From: Colletotrichum lupini
Taxonomy: Eukaryota > Ascomycota > Sordariomycetes > Glomerellales > Glomerellaceae
Length of the DNA: 64,000 bases
NCBI RefSeq assembly: GCF_023278565.1
Contig: NC_064681.1
Location: 1,302,001-1,366,000, forward strand
Reading direction: 5' to 3'
Below are positions 11,356 through 22,931 of the stretch, piece after piece (position 1 is the first letter of the stretch; each line of letters starts with the position of its first letter). The notes below the pieces were generated by a model. That model searched no databases and was not told where the DNA came from. It was given only the letters and a program-made list of their open reading frames with translations. A program made the translations under genes and the position numbers.

Positions 11356-12627
11356 TGGGCCTGATGTAAGGACTGTTCTGGTGGTCAGAAGCTAGATGAG
11401 ACGGGTGGGCGGGAAGCCTTTGAAGTTGTTCGATATTATACCCCTTAGAGACGGTGTTGATTTCTCGCGTGTGATTTCGGGACGTTCAAATGCCGCCCAA
11501 ATCTGCTGAGAATTTTGGTTTTGGCGGATACATTGAGGCCGAGGCGGAATAGCTCAGTAGATAGTGTGTCAATCAACTGGTCCAGCCCCGATTCGCGGAG
11601 TTTGTTGTTTCCTTGCCGGCTTATGAATATGGAACATCAAAAGCCAAGAGCTGTTCTTGTGATTTCCCAGCAGGGTTTCCGTACCTTATCCAAAGAGGTT
11701 CTCAAGGAAAGCAGCTTGGTAGTTACCAGTTGACTGGCCTGTAAGAGGGTGCATACCTTGATGTCCCACTAGCAAATTACACCTCAATGGTCATGTGAAA
11801 TCCGCTCTTAGCAATACGGAAAGTTGCAATGCTCAATAGAGGGGGTGACTAACAGGAATTCTTCAAATTGCATACATGTCTGAATATATCTGTGTCTAGC
11901 CATGGTTTTGACAATGATATAGACACGTGGGTAAGACCAGGCACTTCCAATCGTGTTATGCTGCTACTACCAGGCAGGCAATAATTAGTAAGGTGTCTTT
12001 AAAGTCGCAGACACTGCCCCTGGGCTAAGCTAAGGAACTTCGCAGTGTTGTATCCAGGATGGAAGCTGTAAAAGCCCCGCTACATGCACACAGCCGTTCC
12101 CGCTCCACGGCATGGGGCTAGATGTCAATGTGGGTCCGTCATCCCTACACGTCGTCAGTTCGGGGGTGGGAGACGTGTCGCGAAAACCAATAATTTCCGC
12201 GTCGATGCAACAAGCGGGACGACTGTCAACCCTGGAGTGGAAAGCGATTACATACATTGAGCTAGACGGGACGGCTGGGTTCCCATTTTCTATGAATAAA
12301 GTCCAGCGTTGCGCATCAACATCATTGTATTATATCATTTCTTATAGGAGCAATGCGCGAGCCGTGAAATGACTGCGCTTTCCCTCTCTTTCGTAGAGCT
12401 CTCGAACATTTCCCCTTCATTCTTTTGATCCGTCATCCACGAGACCAATCGACTCTGGCGCTGAGCGAGTGGATTCACTCGCCTATTACCCACTCTGGGC
12501 GTGCCATACCCCAGATCATCGTCGATTGAGCTACTCCCACTCCTTTAAGCCCACAGGAGAAGACAGACATCGCAAGAGACACAACCCACCAAAGAGAAGA
12601 CGTTGCTTCATCACCCCTTCGTCTGTG
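11356..12627. other. Intergenic region
   Basis: It lies between the Csm1/Pcs1 stop and the MCD4 start on the same strand. Nothing coding is recognised. A patch near 11,541-11,600 contains an A-box-like string (TAGCTCAGTAG) but cannot be folded into a tRNA. The last 250 bp are pyrimidine-rich and probably hold the MCD4 promoter and leader. Confidence 0.45.
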
Positions 12628-15600
12628 ATGGCAGTCTCCTCGCGCGCCGGCTTTCTAGCCGTCGCTGTCATCTTTCACCTCGTCTATATATATTCGATTT
12701 TTGACATTTACTTCGTCAGTCCTATTGTTTCGGGCATGAAGCTTGTTCAAATCGAACGACCCGAAAACTCCAAAGCCCCTGCAGACCGTCTGGTTCTTTT
12801 CGTGGGTATGAGCTCGCCCACCTTCTCAAATACCATGGAGTAGCTGGTGCAAGATGCTAACATTCTCTTCCAGGTGACGGTTTACGAGCAGACAAGGCTT
12901 TCCAGTCCTTTCCCGACCCCTACCCCGAATCTGAGGATGACTTAACCCCGCGACCCCTCGCCCCTTTCCTACGATCCCGCGTTCTTGAACATGGCACCTT
13001 TGGAGTGTCACACACGCGCGTGCCGACTGAATCTCGCCCTGGCCATGTTGCGCTCATCGCCGGTCTTTATGAAGATGTCTCGGCCGTGGCGACTGGCTGG
13101 AAGCTCAACCCCGTAAACTTCGACAGCGTCTTCAACCGAAGCCGTCATACCTGGAGTTGGGGATCCCCCGATATTTTGCCAATGTTCGAACAGGGTGCCG
13201 TCCCCGGCCGCGTCGATTCCTACACATACGGACACGAGTTTGAGGATTTCAGCCAAGATGCGTTGCAATTGGACTTCTGGGTCTTTGACCACGTCAAGGA
13301 GCTTTTCGCCGATGCAGCCAAGAACGACACTCTTGATGCCGCTTTGCGCCAAGACAAAGTCGTCTTTTTCCTCCATCTTCTCGGCCTGGATACCAATGGA
13401 CACTCGTACCGTCCCTACTCGAAGGAATACTTGCATAATATCAAAGTTGTGGACCAAGGTGTCAAGGAAATTACAGAAATGATCGGGAACTTCTACGCCG
13501 ATGACCGGACCGCTTTCGTCTTCACTGCCGACCATGGCATGAGTGACTGGGGCAGCCACGGCGATGGCCATCCTAATAACACTCGCACCCCCTTGATCAC
13601 CTGGGGATCTGGGATTGCCCCGCCGGTGCTTTCCTCCGATTCTGTTGCTCCTGGGCACGACGAGTACTCTTCTGACTGGCATCTTGATGAGATCAAGAGA
13701 CACGACGTGGCGCAAGCTGATATTGCTGCTCTGATGGCATATTTGATCGGTGTGGAGTTCCCTGCCAACTCCGTTGGTGAGCTACCCTTGTCCTACGTCT
13801 CATCGAGTATCGAGGAGAAGGCTCAGGCAGCACTCATCAACGCTCGCGAGATTTTGGAGATGTACAGGGTCAAGGAAGAACAAAAGAAGGCCACGGAGCT
13901 CCGCTACCGACCATTCCAGCCCTTGAGTGATGCAGGTTTGGCCCCTGAGCGCCGAGTGGCCGCTATCCAACGTTTGGTCGACGCTGGCAACTACGAAGAG
14001 GCCATTGAGGAGTCTGCAGCTCTTATGAAGATCGCCCTGGAGGGCTTGAGATACCTCCAGACTTACGATTGGCTGTTCCTCCGCACGCTGATCACAATCG
14101 GATACCTTGGTTGGATGGCGTTCGCGCTGACGATTGTCGTTGATCTGCATGTTCTGCGTGGCAGCCAGCTTCCTTCACGTACGACTCTTGGCACGACGGC
14201 TTTCAGCTCCGTCCTTGCAGCGTTGTACGCATCCTTCATCATTTCCAAGTCCCCGGTCACATATTATGCCTATGGTTTCTTTCCCGTCGTCTTCTGGGAG
14301 GAAGTCTGGGCTAGACGTAGCTCTCTTATCGAGGGCCGAAAGGTTCTCTTTGGGCACATCAAGACTGGAGCGAGTATTTTTTCGTTCCTGCTGAACCTCG
14401 TGGCTTACATCGGCATTATCGTGTCTTTGGTAAGATGAATCTTTGCTTCGACCGGTGGACACTACTAATCCAGGTACACAGGCTCTGGGATACATTCATC
14501 GCGAGGTTCTCACCGTGATCTACGTTCTCGCGGCTTTCTGGCCAATGACGTATGGCCTGAGATTCCTTCAGTTGAACTCTCTGCTGTCTGTCGTCTGGTT
14601 CTTCTCCTGCTTGGTCATGAGCGTGTTTACGTTGCTCCCCGCCATGAAGTCAGAGGATATCCCTTTAATGTACGTTCGCCCCATGCCATTCATACTGGGA
14701 CTCACATTTTAACGCATGGTAGTGTGGCCGGTGGAATCGTCATGGCCGCCATTGGTCTGGCGTATCTTATCTGGGAGGACAGACTGTTGGCGAAGCCAGC
14801 TCTGCCCATATCCAGGGCTCTGACAGGTATTCAGGTGAGGAATTGTGCTCAGGTTGAAGTGCTACGAAACAACAAAGGCTAACTAGAGACCTTGCAGATC
14901 GGCTTGATCTTACTTGCGATCGTGGTCACTCGGTCCAGCGCTATCTCTCTTCAGGCGAAGGCGGGGTTGCCTCGGGGAAATCAAGTTGTAGGCTGGATTG
15001 TTCTGGGTAAGTGTTCGAGGGCAGGATAACTTCGTGGCATTGCTAACCATCTGTCCAGTTATTTCGCTGCTCATGCCCTTGGCTCAACGTCTGCAGCCCA
15101 ACAGCCACTACAAGCACAGTCTGATGACCATGTTCTTGACCTGTGCACCGACGTTCGTAATCTTAACCATCTCCTACGAAGGTGTCTTTTATGTGGCTTT
15201 CAGTGCCTTGCTGGTTGCCTGGGTCGGTCTGGAGCATCGCGTATTCGTCTTTAGCAAGGGCACTGAGGAAGATCGACGCTCTTCCTCAAAAGACACTGCC
15301 AGTAAGCCACAGGATGCGTCCACGTCACGCTTTAGAGCCTTGACTCTCGCCGACGCGCGAGTATGTCTGTTCTTCTTCGTCTTGCTGCAATCAGCCTTCT
15401 TCAGCACTGGGAACGTAGCGTCGGTTTCATCCTTCAGCTTGGACAGCGTGTACCGCCTAATTCCCATCTTTGATCCCTTCTCCCAGGGGGCGCTTCTCGT
15501 CGTCAAGCTCATGATTCCGTTCGCCCTCATATCGGCGAACCTCGGGATCCTTAACGTCAGACTTGGCGTGGCGCCCTCCTCTCTCTTCATGGTTGTAATG

Positions 15601-15885
15601 GCCATCAGCGACGTCCTCACTCTATACTTCTTCTGGGTGGTCAAGGATGAGGGCTCTTGGCTGGAGATCGGCTCGACTATTAGCCACTTTGTCATTGCCA
15701 GTCTGTTATGCGTCTTCGTGGCGCTCCTCGAGGGTGTGAGTGCCCTGTTCATTAGTGGCATTGAAGTTGAGGGGTCTGAACCAAAAGTCGGACAGAACGG
15801 AACGGCTGCGGCGGCGTCTGCCTCCGCCGGAGGCACAATTGCCAACGGCAACGGAAAGACATCGGGTGCTGGTACAAGGCTATAA
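12628..15885 (+). CDS. MCD4: GPI ethanolamine phosphate transferase 1 (Mcd4/PIG-N)
   Basis: Six exons (12628-12805, 12874-14429, 14482-14669, 14723-14834, 14898-15006, 15059-15885) encode 989 residues. The frame is continuous across every junction. The N-terminus has one membrane segment followed by YSIFDIYFVSPIV, the Mcd4 signature. The lumenal alkaline-phosphatase-like domain then shows GDGLRADK (about 60-67), VPTESRPGHVAL (about 110), HLLGLDTNGHSYRP and TADHGMSDWGSHGDGH (about 277-292). These are the metal-binding and nucleophile regions. The C-terminal half (about 440-960) is a many-helix membrane domain including SYEGVFYVAFSALLVAWV. The enzyme adds ethanolamine phosphate to the first mannose of GPI anchors in the ER. 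Length and motif order fit Mcd4 rather than Gpi7 or Gpi13. A low-complexity A/G tail precedes the stop. Confidence 0.95.
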
Positions 15886-18800
15886 AGGGGGGGGGGGCTT
15901 TCCAATGGTTCCGGTGGAGGCGGAGGACAATGTACATATGATGGCATCAGATACTGATTTATTACTACAATGCCTGGTGATACCCCGGGTTTTGAGCTAA
16001 ATCGAGACGTGTGGAAACAAAAGCCGCAGGAATCCCTTGGAATCAGAGACTCGCGGTAAGACCCGGAATGAGCCCGGCAAGCTGTGTCCTGTGAGCTTGA
16101 CATTTCTACGTGCCGTTTGTTGACCGGCTTGAGTGCCCAATGACATGTTTGAACCCCACACTCTTCGTAACTGGGGAAAGCTCTTGGCTTTCAAAGACGT
16201 AGTCATCGCTGTTCAGTGACGAAACTTTCTCGGCTTTCAACCTCTTCTTCTACAACCACCAAATCAACGTGCCTCGGCATCGCCCAGATAGAAGAAATTG
16301 TAGTACATATTTCAAGCCCGTGAAGCCCCGGTGATCTCAAGGGCTGTCGCGGGACATAGGTTAGTCACATTCGTATATCGGCCGTATGGAAGGGGCGGGA
16401 AGCTGGGAAAAGGAGGGGGGGGGGGCAGGGGTGGAAGGGAATATTGCGGGTTGAAAAGGAAATTCGGGGAGCTAAGGCTAACTGGTCATTTGGCCCTGCA
16501 AGAAACATAACACAACGCGGCAATGACAGAATGTCTAGTCTAGTGTGCCGGCCTAGTCATTGGTGATCTTACGTGGAGTTGAGTGATCTCGGGGAGATAA
16601 TGCGGGGAAGTAAGTAGATATAGATGTAGCAGCCCAAACCAGGCCCAGGCCTCACTCCATACTCTGGGCCTGTTTGTATGCTTCAATACGTCAAGTACTG
16701 GGTGATTAGTACCCCTTGGTTGGGCGTTTCATTATCTGTTTGCGTGTGTGATGTGGTTACAGCAACCTTGAATTTCGTATACTAGTCCCACAAACGTATA
16801 GATTGGCTCTCGAATGTTGTCGAGGAACCGGAGAATCCCGTTTTGTCATCTTCATTGGGCTAGTTGTATTGACATGCAATTCCCTATTGCCCGCCCCACG
16901 ATCCTGCCTGCATATGTGAGGGTGATATGGCGGGGAAAGGTTGCATGAGCTGGGTTAAATACGTCGTGAGACGGAAGGACGGGCATGTTACTCTTAACCT
17001 GTCGAGACACTCGTTATCTGAAGCAAGACGGGGAATAAAACCGGCAGTGAAAGTTGAAAGAGTAGTAGCGGTCTACCTACAAGGCTACATGCCAAGATGA
17101 GAGCCCGTATGATGTAGGCTTCTCCAGCTCTACTAGCACAAATACAAATGATCGACCCAGACAGGATCGGGCATTGAAAGTAAATCGCACGATACGGTAC
17201 GCACGCGATACAGCTGTACAGCTAATGAGACAGTGTGCTACAATACCAGGAAACTCTAGTTATGTTGGGAACAGATCCAAGCATTCAATGCAAGCTGGCA
17301 ACCTCTAAAAGCAACAGCCCGTGGATGAAGAAGAATCAGAGGAGCAATATCGAATGGAAGAAACTGCATTACCCAAAAAACATGCCAAATTGGTAAACAG
17401 CGCGGGGATACAGATCCTATTCAGTTGTCGTTCCTCCGGACGATCGTGGACCGCGGTCATCCCAAGTTCCCAAGACCAACGCAGTAACGGCCTGGAAAGT
17501 TTGCGGCGTCTAGAATCCCAATTTTGTAAGAATCATTTGTCATTTGCTGTGCAACACTTACAAGACATTGGCACACTTTAACACTCACACAGTCCACTAG
17601 ACTTGGAGACAGACACACGACACACACCAAAGAAGTTCACCGGCGGCACACTAGACAAAACCGTACAGCTAGTATCCCAGTCACCTTGGTACCATGGACT
17701 GCTCGGGTTCCGCGCGCGGAAATCATCATGAGCAGTTCGACTACGCAGTGTGTAGACTAATAAACTTTCTGTCGCAACGTCAGTGTTTCCCATCCCGGGG
17801 GAGTGCCGTGCGGCGCGCCAACTCTCGAGTCCACCACTTAAGCATATCGCCATGGCAGTTCTGGATCTTTAACAACCGTAATGGTGGTGGTATTGGTGGT
17901 GGTGCCGTGTGCGCCGGTACCCTTGCCATGGCCAGGGAAACACTGCCCGGCAATCGGAAGAGCCCGGCGAGAAGTGAGCTCATCTACGCAGGTATACCTT
18001 TTCTCTCTGATTTCCTTTCCCCATTTCGAGTGATCATATACAAGCTAGACGGTTCAAAGGAAGGCACTCTTTAGAGAAACTTGGAAGAGGTGACGCTGCG
18101 TGACGGACACCAGACGCACAGAGAGCAGGGCGGTCATGCAGTCGAAGTCGAGGTCGTGATCATATGCTTTTTCTCGGCACCTCAGCATTTCTGGGCGCAG
18201 CAAAAGAAGAAATCCACTTTGGAGAGTCGAGACGCACAGCAAAGCGTGGTCCTTGCCTAAAGAGGTAATACATGCGCGGGCCAGCACCGTTTCGGAGCAC
18301 CCCCCCCCCCCCCGATCCATACCCTTACCGCGACTTCGGAGTACGATTCCTTCAGGCACTATCCGTACGTACTTACCTTACTTTTGAATGCTCTATCCAG
18401 TCGTGCAGCTGCGAATAAGCAGGAGCTCATCACCAACAACTGATCACCGTACCGCTGCCCGCACCGCACCGTTCCTGCTCCTTACCCTACCCGCATCTGC
18501 GCGCGCGCGCGCCCAGCCTGCACCCCGCCCCTTCCGCAGTCCTCCATACGCTACATCCCTTGATACCTACCTTAGGTAGTATACGTAGTACCTAGCATTT
18601 AGTATATCATTTTACGGGCCTGCGCCTGCGCCGTTGCCTAGCCCCTGCAGGCCCTCACCTTCCCTTCCCTTGCCGTGAGCCTGGCGGGGTGTCTTCTGCA
18701 ACCACAATCCCGCAACCCGCACCCTTAGCAGTCCATTCCCCGTACATCACGGCCAATTCCATCTCTTTTACCCCAGATCTAGCGGGTTACGCCCAGCCTC

Positions 18801-20674
18801 ACCCTCGCCCTCACCCTCACCCTCGTCCACCCCCCATACCGTACCTATCCGTTCCGAGGAGGGCTAAAAGAATCATGTTCGAAATGGATGGCCGGGGAGG
18901 AGCGGAAGGAGTGGATTCACCTCCTCAGTCTCCGTCGTTCTCAACATGGATTGGCGCATGACTGTTCAACCAGTGGCGTGGGTTGGATTCTGAATGACTG
19001 CCACCTGCGGCAACAGACACTGCTTCATGTCCCGCTGCCTCACTTTCTAGCCCCCCTGCGTACCCTAGGCATTCTATACTACATATGGACTCTGGGCGGG
19101 CCATGGCACACGATCATCCGTCTTCGCCGGAAGCCGGGACCAGGAAAGACGTTGGCGGGGGAGGGGCAGCGATCCTGCGAGCACTGAATACCTAGCACCG
19201 TTTGAGAAGTCTCACATGCTTGCCCTGTAAACGTTTGTGGCTTTCTCTCTCGCTCCATTCCACCGGCCTTGGGTACACACTCCGTCGAGGCTGTCACACT
19301 TACCCACAAGACCATAATCTCGGCGTCAACAGCCAAGGGGACCATCGAGCTAAACCATTGGCGGCGGCAGAGGCGAAGCCTGGCACTCGACACTGCACAC
19401 TGATCACTAGTCACTCGTCACGTAGAAACTACATGCTAAAGCAAGGATGGAGACGGTGTGATTCTTTTCATGCGATGTACCTGGGGACTTGGTATTGGCG
19501 TCAGCTCGAGGAGCCGGATCCTTTCTTCCAGACTCCAGTTATCATCTCCGATGTCTATAATAGAAGATGGCTCGCTCCCGTTCACGGGTATCTTGTCTGG
19601 GAGTAAAACACCCAAGCCTCAAAAGCAAGCATAGCCGCAGGTTACCAAGGAAAGAAACGCAAGATAACGCCTGTTTTGCTTCCGCTGCGGTCTTCAAAGT
19701 GGGAACACGTCGAGCCATAACTGGATCCGATATTTGAGAAAACGAAGCTGGGGCCAGACGACCAGCCGGACCTCCCTCCGTGATACCTGCCTAGCCTTAC
19801 AACTCTTGCCTTGTGATACGGACACAAGGCAGATCGTCCCGGGACAAGGGCAGACGAGTTTGCCTTACTTACACGGGAGCCGATTGCGAGATATCGAGAA
19901 AGTAGCGAGTCAACGTCGAGAAAAGACTGCAGCGCATCACCACATACCACAACAGTGGATCTCCTACAACGTTGAACCTGGGAGCTAGACGACAGCAAGC
20001 GATAGAAACGCCAAAGGCTCTATGCTGTGAAGCTAAAGCTGATTGCCTTTTCTGTCTTTGCTGGTGAACAGACCAGTAATGTGAAGAGGGGGCTTTGCTC
20101 AACAGGGAACCTGAGCAGCGGCAAACCGGCAGATGCAGCGGGAATTGGTTGGGTTTCTGATTCCCCGATCTATTATATCCCGTCATCGGCCGAGCTTCAA
20201 ACCTACAGGCGACAACTCTGTCCGATCTTCAGACCAAGAAACCTACCTCAGTAGCGTAAGAAAAAAAAAAAGACAGCAGGGTATCTGAGTAGGAAAACAG
20301 GGTTCTAGACCAACGTACATGACAGCAGCTCCAGCTCTGTAGGGATATCGTTTCTTGGTATGTCATGTTGTAGTTTACTTGAAAGGTACGCGACCCTTCC
20401 AGAGTCGCCCTTCGCGGTGATTGTGTTGGTTGTTGAACTGCGTCACCATTTATCTTCGTTCTTCTGTTTTCATGTCCCTTTCTTTTTGCAAAGCAGCTTA
20501 GAGTCTGGGCAGGCAGATGAGATCCTTCCTGCGCAAAGCCACAACACGATAAAGTACTGACCGTTATACACGGCAGCTTATTGCCCGAGTTACACGACAG
20601 CAAGACACGCCGGACAAAGCACAAACATCCTCACAAAGGTCAGGAGGTCATTCATCTCCTGAGGCCAAATTTGG
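15886..20674. other. 4.8-kb stretch without a recognisable gene
   Basis: This is normal-composition DNA, not RIP-mutated. It begins with an 11-G run (15,887-15,897) just after the MCD4 stop and has another 11-G run (16,415-16,425), a 14-C run (18,300-18,313), a CG-alternating tract near 18,500, short CCCTCA-type repeats near 18,800, and CCTTAGGTA palindromes near 18,560-18,590. Several ORFs of 60-135 codons exist (for example 19,202-19,606), but none has family features, and their composition looks random. It may be the long upstream region of the regulator gene whose coding exons now lie beyond the AT-rich block. Non-coding transcripts cannot be excluded. Confidence 0.4.
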
Positions 20675-21730
20675 ATGGCTGTGCTCCAGTGGCCAAGTGT
20701 GCCGAATCTTGAAGAGGACGGCGACCTTGAATTTCCCGGAGTTGTGCTATTGAAGCAGCAGCAGCAGCAGCAGCAACAAGAAACCGATCAACACTACCAT
20801 CGAAACGAGCAACTATCACAGCAAAACTACTTTGGATTTGAAGAAGAGACAAAACAAGACACCGGGTTGCCAGAATTAGGCAAAGAAACCGACAGTGAGG
20901 TTCGAAAACACAGCCTCGACCATCACGTCAGCCGCGACCTGGACTTGAACTTGACATTCAGCCTTGACCTCGGCATCGACGGTGACATTGACCTTCCAGC
21001 GGCTCATGTTGATGCAGCCGAATCTGGGATTCTGACAGAGAACAATTACAACGCGATTGCCGGTCTGCGGCAACAAAGCGAACCCAATCTAACGTCAGTG
21101 CTCTTCCCATTCCATCAGTCGCAGCAGAGACAAGAAGAAGAAAAAGAAGAACGGACGGGGCAACATCAGTTGTTGTTTGATACGGGTACATCAACGGATA
21201 TAAGCTGCAGTGCAGGAGGAAGAGAACAAGAAGAAGGAAGAAGAGAGGCAAGAGTTGTAGAGGTCCCCACGTTTGGATTGCACCTTCCCGGACCTCAACC
21301 TGTGTTAGGTTCCGGACCTACTATTGACCCATCTTTTTCTCTTTTGGAATCATCCACAATACCAGCAACAACATCAGTAAGTAGAAGAACGACAGGAACA
21401 ACATCATCATCAGGAGTTGCAGGACACTCGGCAGAAGTGCATTTTCCGAATTCCATCTCATCAATCTCCAGCCCCAGCAGCTCCGGCACTAGCAGCTCCA
21501 CCGCCCCCGGTTCCACGTCCCGCAGGCCCATCCTCTTCTCATCAGCATCAGCACCGGCGCCAGCACCAGCACCCGCATCAGCATCAGCATCAGGGGAAAT
21601 ACCATTTGCCCACCCCCACTCCCACCACTCCTTGTTCTCGCTGACCTCACCTACGGCAGACTGCAAGAGGCACTCCGCCAAAACCGTTCTTTCCAATAGA
21701 CCTACGGCCACCGTAAATTTTAGGCATTAA
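20675..21730 (+). CDS. Low-complexity ORF, possible severed 5' part or leader of the Zn2Cys6 gene
   Basis: A 351-codon ORF starts MAVLQWPSVPNLEEDG. It carries a CAG-encoded glutamine run (8 Q, about residues 28-35), acidic and Q/E-rich stretches, then S/T/A/P-rich sequence (APAPAPAPASASASG). No domain is recognised. Up to base 21,651 it is ordinary DNA. The last 26 codons (from TADCKRHSAKT on) lie inside the inverted repeat of the inserted element, so the present stop is element-derived. At the duplicated CTCACC the codon phase is the same as in the ORF that resumes at 41,239 and runs into the Zn2Cys6 gene. The two could therefore once have been one reading frame. Alternatively this is untranslated leader with fortuitous openness; the wording of the proposed protein is low-complexity, which makes proof by eye impossible. 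Confidence 0.4.
   Translation: MAVLQWPSVPNLEEDGDLEFPGVVLLKQQQQQQQQETDQHYHRNEQLSQQNYFGFEEETKQDTGLPELGKETDSEVRKHSLDHHVSRDLDLNLTFSLDLGIDGDIDLPAAHVDAAESGILTENNYNAIAGLRQQSEPNLTSVLFPFHQSQQRQEEEKEERTGQHQLLFDTGTSTDISCSAGGREQEEGRREARVVEVPTFGLHLPGPQPVLGSGPTIDPSFSLLESSTIPATTSVSRRTTGTTSSSGVAGHSAEVHFPNSISSISSPSSSGTSSSTAPGSTSRRPILFSSASAPAPAPAPASASASGEIPFAHPHSHHSLFSLTSPTADCKRHSAKTVLSNRPTATVNFRH
21646..21651. repeat. Left target-site duplication CTCACC
   Basis: Identical to 41,239-41,244 immediately outside the opposite inverted repeat. The surrounding right flank is C-rich, so a chance match is more likely than for random sequence, but the exact abutment to both repeats argues for a real duplication. Confidence 0.65.
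21652..21684 (+). repeat. Left 33-bp terminal inverted repeat
   Basis: This is a perfect reverse-complement match to 41,206-41,238. It starts TACGGCAGAC and ends CCGCCAAAAC. It retains many CpA dinucleotides, so it escaped RIP. Confidence 0.85.
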
Positions 21731-22267
21731 TAGCGCGACTTTCTTATATATATAAATAAATATTATAATAAATCCCGTATATTATTATAAAGAATTACTT
21801 ACGACTATAGGCAGTAGTAGTTACGTAAGGGCGGTTATGCCGCCTAGCGAAAATAGGGTAGCTAGGGGGCATATTCTCTTTACTAATTTCTATTACTAAT
21901 TAATTTCTCTTTCTTCTTAACTAACCTAATATTCTTTAAATAAGGTAAGTAATCCGCTTACGCCCCTATAGTTACTTATTAGCAATTATATTTCGCTTTA
22001 TTATATTTTATACCCTTTTCTATTTTATTTTTATTACTATTACCTAATTATATATATAATTATAAGTATAATATTCGCGATTTACTAATTAGAAATATTA
22101 ATTAAGTATAATTAGGTAATTTTATACGTAATTACTAATATAATTTTTACCAATTAGTAATTATGCTTTTTTTAGGCTAATATACGCGCAATTATAAGTA
22201 TAATTACGCATATATACCTATTTATAATTTAATTCTTTTTATTTTTTTTTTCTTTAGTATTAACTAT

Positions 22268-22555
22268 TTACGTATATATATTAATAATTTCGTATAGGAT
22301 ACTCCCTTTTTTAATAATTGTATACGCTATATAATACTTATAATAAGCGCTTAATATAACGTTCCGGCCCGTATTAAGGGTATATAGCTCCCGACGGTCC
22401 CCGTATACTAACCTACGTAATACCCTAACGACCTTACGTCTTATAAAATAACCTTTTACCTCCTTATTAATACGTATACCTCTATATAATAACTTCCTTA
22501 TTATATAAATTCTTATATTATTTATAAGCTCTTTATTTTCCTTTTTAAAGACTTT
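22268..22555 (-). pseudogene. 95-codon open remnant of the core element's coding sequence
   Basis: Amid DNA where stop codons occur every few codons, this minus-strand frame is open for 95 codons and ends at TAA (22,268-22,270). The peptide has a non-random look, with motifs such as GDRRELYTLNTGRN, a cluster of basic residues (FIRRKVVRVLRR) and a Tyr-rich stretch (SAYYKYYIAYT). It has no ATG, as expected if ATG was destroyed by RIP or if it is an internal exon. I do not recognise the family. It lies in the core portion left of the first gypsy copy, so it belongs to the TIR element or to an older insertion. Confidence 0.4.
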
Positions 22556-22741
22556 TTACTAAATCTATAACCTTAGTATTATATAAGTTAGTATATACTA
22601 CCTTATATTATTTAATATTACTATATTAACTTATATAATCTAGCCTTAGTATTAAATTAAGCTTAACCCTAAGATTATTAAAAATAGCCGTTATATACCC
22701 CTAGATATTACTATAACTCGTACTTAGGCTACCGATATTAT

Positions 22742-22931
22742 TATAATAGATTTAGGATGCGGCTAGCGATAGGATACTAATAACTTAGCGACCGGTATAC
22801 GGATCTTATTATAAAAGAACTTTTTAAGAAGTAGAGCCCTTATAAAGGACTTTATAAGCTTTAGTCTTATAATATACTTATATTTATATTATAGCCTCGC
22901 TAGTTAAGTACTTATAGCCTTATTTCTTATA
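22742..22931 (+). repeat. Left LTR of gypsy copy 1
   Basis: 190 bp, starting TATAATAGATTTAGG and ending TTTCTTATA. The LTR ends probably derive from TG...CA by C-to-T change. It contains a retained GATGCGGC word that marks all LTR copies except the two rightmost, where this stretch is more degraded. Confidence 0.88.

Noticed and set aside
11535..11610. tRNA gene suggested by TAGCTCAGTAG and GATTCGC
   Set aside because: Acceptor, anticodon and T stems do not pair; at most a degenerate resemblance.
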